A DNA stretch of 64,000 nucleotides. It comes from Sphingobacteriales bacterium. GTDB lineage: Bacteria; Bacteroidota; Bacteroidia; Chitinophagales; UBA2359. The stretch spans positions 57,547 through 121,546 of the forward strand of contig JADKCK010000101.1 in NCBI GenBank assembly GCA_016718845.1, written 5' to 3'. This document shows positions 25,670 through 33,164 of this stretch, piece by piece. The number at the start of each line of letters is the position of its first letter. Within the stretch, counting starts at the first letter, position 1. Position numbers and translations under genes: made by a program. Under the pieces are notes generated by a model. That model made no database searches. It saw only the letters and a list, made by a program, of their open reading frames with translations, and was not told the origin of the DNA.

Positions 25670-25770
25670 GTTGGGAGTAGATAAAATACAGACAGTTAAT
25701 TGCTTAAGCCTATAACAAAAGGCAGTCTTTAATAAATCCATAGCTACCATTTACAATTTTCCCTTTACAG

Positions 25771-27612
25771 TTAATCATTAACTATTAGGCTAAGATTGGT
25801 TTCTTGCTCGGCATATTGGGTGTAGAGTTGGTAATAATGCGATTGCTGTTTGATTAACTGGGCGTGTGTGCCATCTTCTACAATAGCTCCGTTTTTTACC
25901 ACCAAAATGCGGTCGCAATGTTTAATGGTTGATAAGCGGTGCGCGATAATCAGCGAGGTTCTACCCGACACCATTTGGGCTATCCCGCGTTGTATAACGG
26001 CTTCGGTTAGGGTGTCGATGGCAGAAGTGGCTTCGTCCATGATTAAGATGCGCGGATTGGTTAAAATAGCACGAGCAAACGACAATAACTGTCGCTCGCC
26101 CATTGATAGGCGGCTGCCACCTTCGCCCACTTCGTCGTCGAGTTGGGCTATGAACTGCTCGGCACCCACTTGTTTAAGGGCATCGGCAATTTCTTGGTCG
26201 GTGGCTTGGTTGCGTCCGTATTTGATGTTGTCGCGGATAGTACCAGAAAACAAATGCGGGGTTTGCAACACAACGCCTAATTGTGTGCGTAGGCTGCGGA
26301 CGGTTTTGGTTAGATAATCGGTGCCATCGATAAGCAACGCGCCTGATGTTGGCTCGTAGAAACGGCAAACAAGGTTAATTAAGCTAGATTTACCGCCGCC
26401 CGTTGCACCTACCAATGCCACCGACGTGCCTGCTTTTATGTTTAAGTTAATGTTGTGCAACACCGGCTTATCGGGTACATAAGCAAAGCTAAGGTTAGCA
26501 AACTGTATGTTGCCTTCTATGGTGTCGAAGTCGGTGGCATTGGGCTTGTCGGTAATTTCGGGTTGTTCGTCTATTAGGCTAAATATGCGCTCGCCTGCCG
26601 ATAGGCTGTTTTGTGCGGCGCCATAAAAGCTGGCAATATCCAATATGGGCCAAAATATTTGCGTAGCATAGTTAAAGAAAGCCGCTAAGGTGCCTACGGT
26701 AATGCCAGCCGGAATTGCCATAGCCATCTGCCCGCCTACATACAACACAATACCGCCCGCTATCGAGCCAATAAAAATAACTAAGGGCATGTTTAAAGCC
26801 GTAAAAAACGCAGATTTGTACGACGATGCTCGCATACGGTTGGTAAGGCTTGCAAAGTTGTTGCTTACGCGTTGTTCTTGGGCTGTTACTTTGTTGGTTT
26901 CAACGCCGGCAACATGCTCGTTAAAAGTGGCGGTAATTTCGCTGTTTATATGACTCGATTGGCGCGAATAATGCAGTATCAGCAAGCTAATTTTTATAGA
27001 TAGGGCAATTAGCAAAGGCAAGGTAATAAGTACGATAAGTGCCAAACGCCAATCGTAGTACAACATGGCACTTGAGCAGGCTATTATCATGGTTAGCCCC
27101 CAAGTAAATTCGAGTAGCCCCCACGATACCAATTCGGTCACGCGCTCGGTATCCGATGTAATACGCGACAGCAGCCACCCTTGTGCCGAGCGGTCGAAAA
27201 ACGAGAACGAGAGTTGTTGTAATCGCACAAACATTTCGCGGCGCAGCTCGTACATTACTTGCTCTTGGATATAGCCCGCATATTTCACAAAAAAGTACAC
27301 GCCTATCACCTGCACCGAGCCTGTTAGTATAAACAAGCTGGCAAAGCCTGCCAGCTTTAAAGCATCTACGGCGGGCGTTATGCCTTTTTGCAACAGCGGT
27401 GTATATTGTTTCAATAGGGGTATAATGGCTTCGTCGAGGTAGTAGCGCCATATCAGCGGGTAAATGGCATCAAAAATGCCTACCATTATAATGGTAAAGA
27501 TAAACAGCCTAAACCACTGTTTTTGCTTAGTGGCATACACCAATAAGCGCTTTAAAAACGGTAGCAGGGCGCGTTTATCGGTAAATTGTTGGTCTTGTAT
27601 CTTTTGTATCAT
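25771..27612 (-). CDS. ABC exporter half-transporter with degenerate signature motif
   Basis: 613 residues: six-helix transmembrane domain (about 35-340) then nucleotide-binding domain. Walker A GATGGGKSS (402-410), Q-loop VVLQTPHLF, signature LSMGERQ (502-508, instead of LSGGQ), Walker B ILIMDE with catalytic Glu527, switch His558. Thus its own Walker A/B side is intact but its signature is not. The next gene upstream (28132-29952) has the opposite pattern, so together they should form a heterodimer with one full and one degenerate ATP site, as known for TM287/288- and LmrCD-type exporters. Substrate (lipid, drug or peptide) not readable. The genes are 519 bp apart, separated by repeats, on the same strand. 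Confidence 0.93.
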   Translation of the reverse strand: MIQKIQDQQFTDKRALLPFLKRLLVYATKQKQWFRLFIFTIIMVGIFDAIYPLIWRYYLDEAIIPLLKQYTPLLQKGITPAVDALKLAGFASLFILTGSVQVIGVYFFVKYAGYIQEQVMYELRREMFVRLQQLSFSFFDRSAQGWLLSRITSDTERVTELVSWGLLEFTWGLTMIIACSSAMLYYDWRLALIVLITLPLLIALSIKISLLILHYSRQSSHINSEITATFNEHVAGVETNKVTAQEQRVSNNFASLTNRMRASSYKSAFFTALNMPLVIFIGSIAGGIVLYVGGQMAMAIPAGITVGTLAAFFNYATQIFWPILDIASFYGAAQNSLSAGERIFSLIDEQPEITDKPNATDFDTIEGNIQFANLSFAYVPDKPVLHNINLNIKAGTSVALVGATGGGKSSLINLVCRFYEPTSGALLIDGTDYLTKTVRSLRTQLGVVLQTPHLFSGTIRDNIKYGRNQATDQEIADALKQVGAEQFIAQLDDEVGEGGSRLSMGERQLLSFARAILTNPRILIMDEATSAIDTLTEAVIQRGIAQMVSGRTSLIIAHRLSTIKHCDRILVVKNGAIVEDGTHAQLIKQQSHYYQLYTQYAEQETNLSLIVND

Positions 27613-27639
27613 TGCGTTTAGTTTTAAAGTAATGGGTAA

Positions 27640-27725
27640 ATGCGATGTGGAGATTTTTCGATGTGGAGATTTTTCGATGTGGTGATGTGAAGATGTGGAG
27701 ATGTGAAGATGTGGAGATGTGGTAA
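27640..27725. repeat. GATGTGGAGATGTG minisatellite, short copy
   Basis: About 80 bp of GATGTGGAGA(T/TTTTTC)-type repeats directly upstream of the ABC gene. Same word as the long array at 47477-47862. Confidence 0.75.
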
Positions 27726-27739
27726 CATTGTTTGGAGTG

Positions 27740-28125
27740 ATACTTGTATCGCCTAAGCAATACTTGTATAGTATTGCAAGGCAAGTATTAACGTTGGCAT
27801 AGCAAAGAGTTGTTATTGCATTAGCGTTATTACGGTTTTGGGCGATGATAGGCGTTTTTGCGGCGATATTAGTACTGGTAGTAGCGATACTTGTATCGCC
27901 TGAAAAAACATTGTGTGTATTAGCACAAACAGCAAATAGGTTTTGGGCGATGATAGTGGCATTGCTGTGGTTATCAACTGTCTTTTACCGATACAAGTAT
28001 CGGTACTATCAGTATGATAGTGGTATTACTGTGGTTATCAACTGTCTTTTACCGATACAAGTATCGGTACTACCAGTATCTAATCAACACTTACCAATAC
28101 CAGTATCGGTACTACCAGTAATTGG
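27740..28125. repeat. CCGATACAAGTATCGG palindrome cluster
   Basis: Several copies in both orientations: ATACTTGTATCGCC at about 27750 and 27888, and CCGATACAAGTATCGGTACT at about 27988 and 28051, plus a variant near 28095. Inverted-repeat arms suggest hairpins. Same family as 3366-3425. The gap 27613-28131 holds no other feature. Confidence 0.75.
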
Positions 28126-28131
28126 TGTCTA

Positions 28132-29952
28132 TCATACATCTGCCAAGTTACTTATTTGAATATCATACACTTTGCGGTAAAAGCCAGCTTGGTTTAATAA
28201 GGCGTTATGTGTGCCATGTTGCACTACTTTGCCCTTATCAAGCACCAATATTTGGTCGCAATCCATTACAGATACAATGCGGTTGGCAACAATAATGCTT
28301 GTTTTATTGTTTAGGTAGTTTTTTAGTTCGCGTTGTATGGCATATTCGGTTTCGGTGTCAACGGCAGAGGTGGTATCGTCCAAAATTAGCAAATCGGGTT
28401 GCTCTAATAGGGTGCGGGCTAAGGCTACCCTTTGTTTTTGTCCGCCCGAAAGGGTTACGCCTTTTTCGCCTACCATTGTGTTGTAGCCTTCCGGAAAAAT
28501 GTCCATTATTTCGTGGATACTTGCGGCTTTGGCAACGGTTACAATTTCGTGGTGGTCTATGTTAGGGCGAGTGTAGGCAATATTTTGGGCAATAGTGGTA
28601 GAAAACAAGAAAGGTTTTTGCAACACAACCCCAATGCGTTGTCGCAGATAGGTTTTGTGGTAGGTGTTAAGCGGCTTTTCGTCTAAGTAAATTTCGCCTT
28701 CGGTGGGTTCGTAGAAGCGCAACAGTAGGCTAATAATGGTTGATTTACCTGCACCCGTAGGACCCAGAAACGCAACTTTGTCGCCAGCATTTATCTTAAA
28801 AGATACGTTGTCGAGTACCCAATCGGCATCATCTGCCCTATACTTAAACGAAACGTTTCTAAATTCTATCGAGCCGTTAATGTGTTTAGTGGGTGTTTTG
28901 CCGCTGTAATCTTCTTCTGGTACATCTAAAATGCTGGCTATGCGCTCCATAGCAACAATTGCCATACCCATTTCGGACACGATACGCCCTAATCGCTGCA
29001 TCGGGAACGAAACGGCGGCGGCATAGCTATAAAAAGCGGCTAATTCGCCAATGGTAATTTTGCCTAATAAAGTAAAATATCCACCCACAAATACGGCGAT
29101 GGTCATTTGCAGATGCACTAACCAATCCGAGAAGGGCCAGAAATTGGCATGTAGCATAATGTGTCGGAAACCGATGGCACGTTTTGCGGTATTTTGTTGG
29201 TCAAACTTAGCTATTTCAAAGTCTTCTTTGGCAAAGGCTTTCACTACCCTAACGCCCGATAGGTTTTCTTCGACAATAGAGGTCAATTTGTCTTGTTCGG
29301 CTTCGTGTTCTTCCCAGATAGCTCCTTCGCGTTTGCCAAATTTATAAGAGGTGTAGATTATGACAGGTGTGAGCAAAACGGCAACAAAAGCCAAAGGTGG
29401 ATAAACGATATAAATCATGCCAAACGAAAACAGCAACAACGAGCCGAGCATTAAACAGTCGATGAGTTGTTTAGCGATAAACTTTTTTACGGTTTCGATG
29501 TCGCCCGTACATCTTTGAATAATTTCGCCGGTTGATAGCGTGCCAAAGAAACTAAGTGGCAATCGTTGGAGGTGTAAAAACAGTCGGTCGCGCAGGCTTT
29601 TACTGGCGTGTTCGGTGCAGTGTGCCGATATGATGCTCGATGCGAACATACTTAAGCCCCTTAGCAGGGCTATTGTCATAAACATTGTCACCAACAAAAA
29701 CAATAGTTGTTGTACGTTTTGCATAGTAGCTGTGGGCAGCAAGCTATACAAGGTTTTAGATACAAAATCGGTTGGCACAAAAGTTGTTTTCCCTGCCGAG
29801 TTGTGCCAATTAATTACTCCATCTATAGCTAATTGCAATATTTTGGGTTCTATGCTTCGTACAAACACCGACACCATCAACAGCAGGGCTGCTAATAGGT
29901 AATGGTATCGCCATTTATCGAGCAAGATAAAGATTTGTTTTAGGTGTTTCAT
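28132..29952 (-). CDS. ABC exporter half-transporter with degenerate catalytic site
   Basis: 606 residues: transmembrane domain (about 15-335) plus nucleotide-binding domain. Walker A GPTGAGKST (397-405) and signature LSGGQKQR (501-508) are canonical. Walker B reads LLILDD: Asp526 replaces the catalytic Glu, and the switch His is replaced by Asn557 (VANRIVS). These are the hallmarks of the non-hydrolytic half of a heterodimeric exporter. Its intact signature would complete the active site formed by Walker A/B of the 25771 protein. Transcribed ahead of that gene on the same strand. Substrate unknown. Confidence 0.93.
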   Translation of the reverse strand: MKHLKQIFILLDKWRYHYLLAALLLMVSVFVRSIEPKILQLAIDGVINWHNSAGKTTFVPTDFVSKTLYSLLPTATMQNVQQLLFLLVTMFMTIALLRGLSMFASSIISAHCTEHASKSLRDRLFLHLQRLPLSFFGTLSTGEIIQRCTGDIETVKKFIAKQLIDCLMLGSLLLFSFGMIYIVYPPLAFVAVLLTPVIIYTSYKFGKREGAIWEEHEAEQDKLTSIVEENLSGVRVVKAFAKEDFEIAKFDQQNTAKRAIGFRHIMLHANFWPFSDWLVHLQMTIAVFVGGYFTLLGKITIGELAAFYSYAAAVSFPMQRLGRIVSEMGMAIVAMERIASILDVPEEDYSGKTPTKHINGSIEFRNVSFKYRADDADWVLDNVSFKINAGDKVAFLGPTGAGKSTIISLLLRFYEPTEGEIYLDEKPLNTYHKTYLRQRIGVVLQKPFLFSTTIAQNIAYTRPNIDHHEIVTVAKAASIHEIMDIFPEGYNTMVGEKGVTLSGGQKQRVALARTLLEQPDLLILDDTTSAVDTETEYAIQRELKNYLNNKTSIIVANRIVSVMDCDQILVLDKGKVVQHGTHNALLNQAGFYRKVYDIQISNLADV

Positions 29953-30077
29953 TCAATTATTGTTTATTGGTTGTTGATAATTGGTTGTAAATGCGGTTGT
30001 TAGTGTTGTTATTTTGCTGTGCATTGCAACAATATAGACAAAAGTTGGTTTTAGTTGGTTATACTCCTCAAACGGTA

Positions 30078-30200
30078 GGCAATTAGTTGGCAGGTTTGGG
30101 CTGTTCCGCTTAACGCGGTAAATGTCTTTTTTGGGGGTGATGCTTGGCACTCCCTAATTTGATAAGTTGGTGGCACCCCCAGTGCACTGTAGGCGCAGTA
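30078..30200 (+). repeat. Dispersed ~110-bp intergenic repeat, copy C
   Basis: Landmarks GGCAATTAG, CCGCTTAACGCGGTAAATG, TCTTTTTTGGGGGTGAT, TGGCACTCCCTAATTTGATA, GTTGGTGGCACCCCCA, GGCGCAGTA. Closest to copy D at 35117. The 29953-30394 gap holds this repeat and a terminator only. Confidence 0.8.
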
Positions 30201-30325
30201 GTAGCCTTGTTTTGTTGTTTAGCCTTGTTTTCGGTTTATTGTTTTGGGTGGTGGCTTGTGTGTTGTGTGTATGCTATTGGCTTAGTTTTGTGTTATTTGT
30301 TAGTAGTTAAAGCGGCGTTGGCACA

Positions 30326-30360
30326 TAAAAAAGCCGCAAACATGGTGGTATGTTTGCGGT
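30326..30360 (-). terminator. Terminator downstream of the VOC/small-ORF unit
   Basis: Stem CCGCAAACAT (30334-30343) / ATGTTTGCGG (30350-30359); on the minus strand it is followed by CTTTTTTATG. Confidence 0.75.
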
Positions 30361-30394
30361 TTTGCGTATAGTTAATCGGCAATGCAGTAGAGCA

Positions 30395-30514
30395 TTATCC
30401 GTTACTATTGCCTATATACCACAAACTAATGCTGCCAACATACGTGGCAACAACACCACAAGATACTTGGGTGCGTGTATAAACCATGGTGTTGAAAAGA
30501 TTAGTTAGTGACAT
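30395..30514 (-). CDS. Possible small protein, 39 aa
   Basis: ATG at 30514 after an AT-rich leader; reads MSLTNLFNTMVYTRTQVSCG and 19 further residues. Amphipathic N-terminus, a single Cys, and a hydrophobic C-terminal half. It lies between the VOC gene (90 bp upstream) and a good terminator 35 bp downstream, which is the main reason to keep it. No homologue recognised; it could be chance. Confidence 0.35.
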   Translation of the reverse strand: MSLTNLFNTMVYTRTQVSCGVVATYVGSISLWYIGNSNG

Positions 30515-30604
30515 GTTATTAATTATTTTGGGAAGATGAAAGTAAATAAATAAAGCAGAGAGATTGGGAAATTGATAAGCAAGCAATACTTTATTGTTTG
30601 GGTT

Positions 30605-31015
30605 TTATGCTTGTGGGTAATCGTAGTTAAACATCCAGCAGGTGCCAAATTTGTCGGTAAGCATACCAAATCGGGAGCCCCAGAAGGTATCTTCTAGTGG
30701 CATAGTTATTTGTCCGCCATCGGATAGGCTGTTAAATAGGTGGTTAATTTCGTCTGTGCTTTGGCAGTTGATAGATAAGCTAACCGAGTTGCCGTTGGTA
30801 ACGGGCTGGTTGGGCATTGTATCCGATGCCATTAAGGTTACGCCATTGCTAGTTAAAATGGCGTGCATAATGTAGTTTTTTGCTTCGTCGGGTACGTCCA
30901 TTGGCGAGCTAGCAAAGTCCATTAATTCTAAATCACCGCCTAAAATGTCTTTGTAAAAGGTCATTGCTTGTCGGCAAGTACCGTTAAAGGTAAGGTATGG
31001 GGTAATATCTTTCAT
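30605..31015 (-). CDS. VOC-family protein, PhnB-like
   Basis: 136 residues. MKDITPYLTFNGTCRQAMTF, YKDILGGDLELM, NGVTLMASD and the closing WGSRFGMLTDKFGTCWMFNY are characteristic of the PhnB/3-demethylubiquinone-methyltransferase-like branch of the vicinal-oxygen-chelate (glyoxalase/bleomycin-resistance) fold. These are small metal-binding or substrate-binding proteins of mostly unknown function. Lies directly downstream of the orphan antitoxin gene (33 bp), so the two share the promoter at 31391-31421. A decayed copy of its first codons survives at 32851-32889. Confidence 0.85.
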   Translation of the reverse strand: MKDITPYLTFNGTCRQAMTFYKDILGGDLELMDFASSPMDVPDEAKNYIMHAILTSNGVTLMASDTMPNQPVTNGNSVSLSINCQSTDEINHLFNSLSDGGQITMPLEDTFWGSRFGMLTDKFGTCWMFNYDYPQA

Positions 31016-31048
31016 GGGGTGTTTTTTTGTGCTACATTGGGATTGTTT

Positions 31049-31288
31049 TTAACAAATGATAGGCTTTGTATGTCTACTATTTCGTATCTCGTCTATAATT
31101 TCTTCTGCTGATTTTGTTGACTCAAAAGCGCCAAAAGCTTTTTTGAATGAGGTTTTTCTATTCGTCAAATCAATTTTAATCGAAGCAGTTAGTTTAGCGA
31201 TAAGATCAAGTTTGTTACTTGGGCTTAGATTCTCTAAAAGCTGAACATAACCGTCAATAATTGTTGTATTAGCTGTCGTTGTTTTCAT
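31049..31288 (-). CDS. Orphan antitoxin-like protein (PIN-toxin partner family)
   Basis: 79 residues: LENLSPSNKLDLIAKLTASI, then KAFGAFESTKSAEEIIDEIR. The pattern 'L(S/P)xxxKLxLIxKLxxSL ... FGAxxSxKxAEEIIxxIRxSR' is that of small antitoxins paired with PIN-domain (VapC-like) toxins in Bacteroidota and cyanobacteria; this family link is from memory. After NSR the sequence HTKPIIC departs from the usual ending, and no PIN toxin follows: the next gene is a VOC protein. Likely a remnant of a toxin-antitoxin pair whose toxin was deleted. Confidence 0.65.
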   Translation of the reverse strand: MKTTTANTTIIDGYVQLLENLSPSNKLDLIAKLTASIKIDLTNRKTSFKKAFGAFESTKSAEEIIDEIRNSRHTKPIIC

Positions 31289-31390
31289 GGGTTGATTGTA
31301 TAAAAGACGTGTAAAGACTATTTATCTAGTTCCAAATCATTTTGTTTGTGGCGCCATTAAAAAAAATAACCCCCTGTTTTATTTTGCCCG

Positions 31391-31421
31391 CAAAGGTACA
31401 ATATTTTTGTGAAATTGCCAA
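31391..31421 (-). promoter_or_regulatory. Promoter of the antitoxin/VOC unit
   Basis: Minus strand: TTG at 31421-31419, 20 nt, TACCTTTG at 31398-31391. The same arrangement is repeated at 32930-32960. Confidence 0.55.
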
Positions 31422-31492
31422 ATTTTTTAACATTTTTTAGCTTGAGCAAGGTTTTTAGGTGTTTTTGGGGTATCTTTGTAGGGCAATTTCAC

Positions 31493-31588
31493 AACTTTCA
31501 ATAAATTTTGAAAAAAGTTTTGGCTAAATCTTTTGTAAATCCAGATACAAGTCTTAACTTTGTAGTTTAATTTGGCAGTAGTAGTATT
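31493..31588 (+). repeat. 96-bp direct repeat carrying a promoter, copy 1
   Basis: Differs from 33014-33109 at two positions as far as I can read. Weaker similarity continues leftward to about 31380. The gap 31289-31823 holds this repeat, two promoters and AT-rich sequence. Confidence 0.85.
31533..31562 (+). promoter_or_regulatory. Orphaned promoter copy pointing into the desaturase 3' end
   Basis: TTG 31533-31535, 19 nt, TAACTTTG 31555-31562. No plus-strand gene follows; a transcript would run antisense to the desaturase. Confidence 0.5.
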
Positions 31589-31823
31589 TTAAATACTAAT
31601 TATCAAAATAGATTGTATCTCACAGGTAAATTCGATTAATCAATATGTAAATTTTATATTTTTTAAATCATCAATACTGTTTAATACAATAAACAAAACA
31701 ATAAAAAGAAAATGTTTTTTTAGGCTGTATTCCGACCCGATTACTTTTTGTTTATCTAAGTAGCTTGGCTTAATCATCATCATACCATGAAAAATGCCAA
31801 ATTTTGATACAACCACATCAAAT

Positions 31824-32828
31824 TCAATATTTAGGAATTGGTTTTAGTCTACTTTTTAATAGACTAATCGCAGCATCTTTAGATAAATTTGTTTTCATGT
31901 GAGAATATAAATAATCGTATTTACCTAATAAACAAGCAATTCCTACACCCATAAACCCAATGCCTTCAAAAGTTAAAGTATTAGAATAATCGTTATTTTG
32001 AAAAAATACTGGCATTTCGCTCCAATGCATATAAGGATATTTATGATGAATTATATGATAACCATCATTATATGAATATTTGTTATTTAACGAATTGATG
32101 CAATTATACGTTAAATTTTCGTTTTTAGATGGGTCATCTGCGTTAATGAAAATATGTTGAGACCAGTTTCCTATCATCAACGCAAAAGAAGATACTATAT
32201 ATGGCATTACCAACGCCCATAAGCACCAAATAGGATTTAATTTCCACATCACCCCAATAACAACAAATGTAACGAACAGTTTCAACATCATCGTAATAAA
32301 TCGCTTAGTCTTGATACCACCAAATTTATCGTATACATATTTTGGTAATTTAAATATCTCGAAAAACATGTGATTACCAATATAGTGTAATAAATGCCAT
32401 ATATTATCACGCTGATAAGGCATTGTAGATGAATGATCTAACCAACCATTGTTTTCGTTGTGGTGCATGATAACATGATGAGTGTGGTAAAATCCACTAA
32501 AAATACCATAGAATGGTGATACTAAGTCAGGCAGTAAACCGTTAATAAACTTATTTTTGAATAATTGCCGGTGTGACGAATAATGTAGCGTCAATATATA
32601 TCTTTGAAAGAATACAACAACATTGAAAATCAATAGCAAAAACCCTAGCAAGTGAGACGGGTATATATACAATAAACACAATGATGTAGTTAGGTATCCA
32701 ATTACACAGATGTATAATTCAACCATAATGACATCCCGAGGGTCTCTTATTATACTAATGATATATTTTCTTAAGAAACCAAATTTTATTGGGGTTTCTC
32801 GACGATCAGAATTCAAATCCATATACAT
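31824..32828 (-). CDS. Membrane fatty-acid desaturase-like di-iron protein
   Basis: 334 residues with about four to five hydrophobic segments. Three histidine boxes of the membrane desaturase/hydroxylase superfamily are present: HYSSH (HxxxH), YHTHHVIMHH (HxxHH type) and YHIIHHKYP (HxxHH). These bind the two irons that activate oxygen for acyl or sterol chains. Substrate unknown. Start at ATG 32828 (a second ATG two codons on). Visibly AT-richer than flanking genes and bracketed by duplicated promoter sequence, which suggests later insertion. Expressed from the duplicated minus-strand promoter at 32930-32960. Confidence 0.85.
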   Translation of the reverse strand: MYMDLNSDRRETPIKFGFLRKYIISIIRDPRDVIMVELYICVIGYLTTSLCLLYIYPSHLLGFLLLIFNVVVFFQRYILTLHYSSHRQLFKNKFINGLLPDLVSPFYGIFSGFYHTHHVIMHHNENNGWLDHSSTMPYQRDNIWHLLHYIGNHMFFEIFKLPKYVYDKFGGIKTKRFITMMLKLFVTFVVIGVMWKLNPIWCLWALVMPYIVSSFALMIGNWSQHIFINADDPSKNENLTYNCINSLNNKYSYNDGYHIIHHKYPYMHWSEMPVFFQNNDYSNTLTFEGIGFMGVGIACLLGKYDYLYSHMKTNLSKDAAISLLKSRLKPIPKY

Positions 32829-32850
32829 ATTATTTTTTTAGCTTACTGTG

Positions 32851-32889
32851 ATTAATAAAAGGCAAAATACAAGGTAATATCTTTTATGT
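32851..32889 (-). pseudogene. Remnant of a VOC gene start
   Basis: Reads HIKDITLYFAFY then stop; compare MKDITPYLTFN of the intact VOC protein at 30605-31015. The ATG has become ATA. The upstream sequences also resemble each other (ACAAAAA..CACC). Short, but supported by the neighbouring duplicated promoter. Confidence 0.5.
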
Positions 32890-32929
32890 GGTGCCTTTTT
32901 GTACTATGGTTAGTTGGCTTATTTGCTCG

Positions 32930-32960
32930 CAAAGGTACATTTTTTTTGTAAAATTGCCAA
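32930..32960 (-). promoter_or_regulatory. Duplicated minus-strand promoter, now upstream of the desaturase
   Basis: TTG at 32960-32958, 20 nt, TACCTTTG at 32937-32930: same boxes and spacing as 31391-31421. Confidence 0.5.
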
Positions 32961-33013
32961 ATTCTTTGACCTTTTTTAGTTAAAAATGCATAATTTACAA
33001 ATACTTTTTCTCT

Positions 33014-33109
33014 AACTTTCAATAAATTTTGAAAAAAGTTTTGGCTAAATCTTTTGTAAATCCAGATACAAGCCTTAACTTTGTAGTTTAATTTGGCAGT
33101 GGTAGTATT
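33014..33109 (+). repeat. 96-bp direct repeat carrying a promoter, copy 2
   Basis: Partner of 31493-31588. This copy lies at the native position, immediately ahead of the Fe-S gene. Confidence 0.85.
33054..33083 (+). promoter_or_regulatory. Promoter of the Fe-S protein gene
   Basis: TTG 33054-33056, 19 nt, TAACTTTG 33076-33083; an ideal Bacteroidota promoter 82 bp before the start. Confidence 0.65.
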
Positions 33110-33164
33110 AACTACCTTAATTTTGTTGGCAATTACTTTTATTTTCACCGCACATTTATCAATA

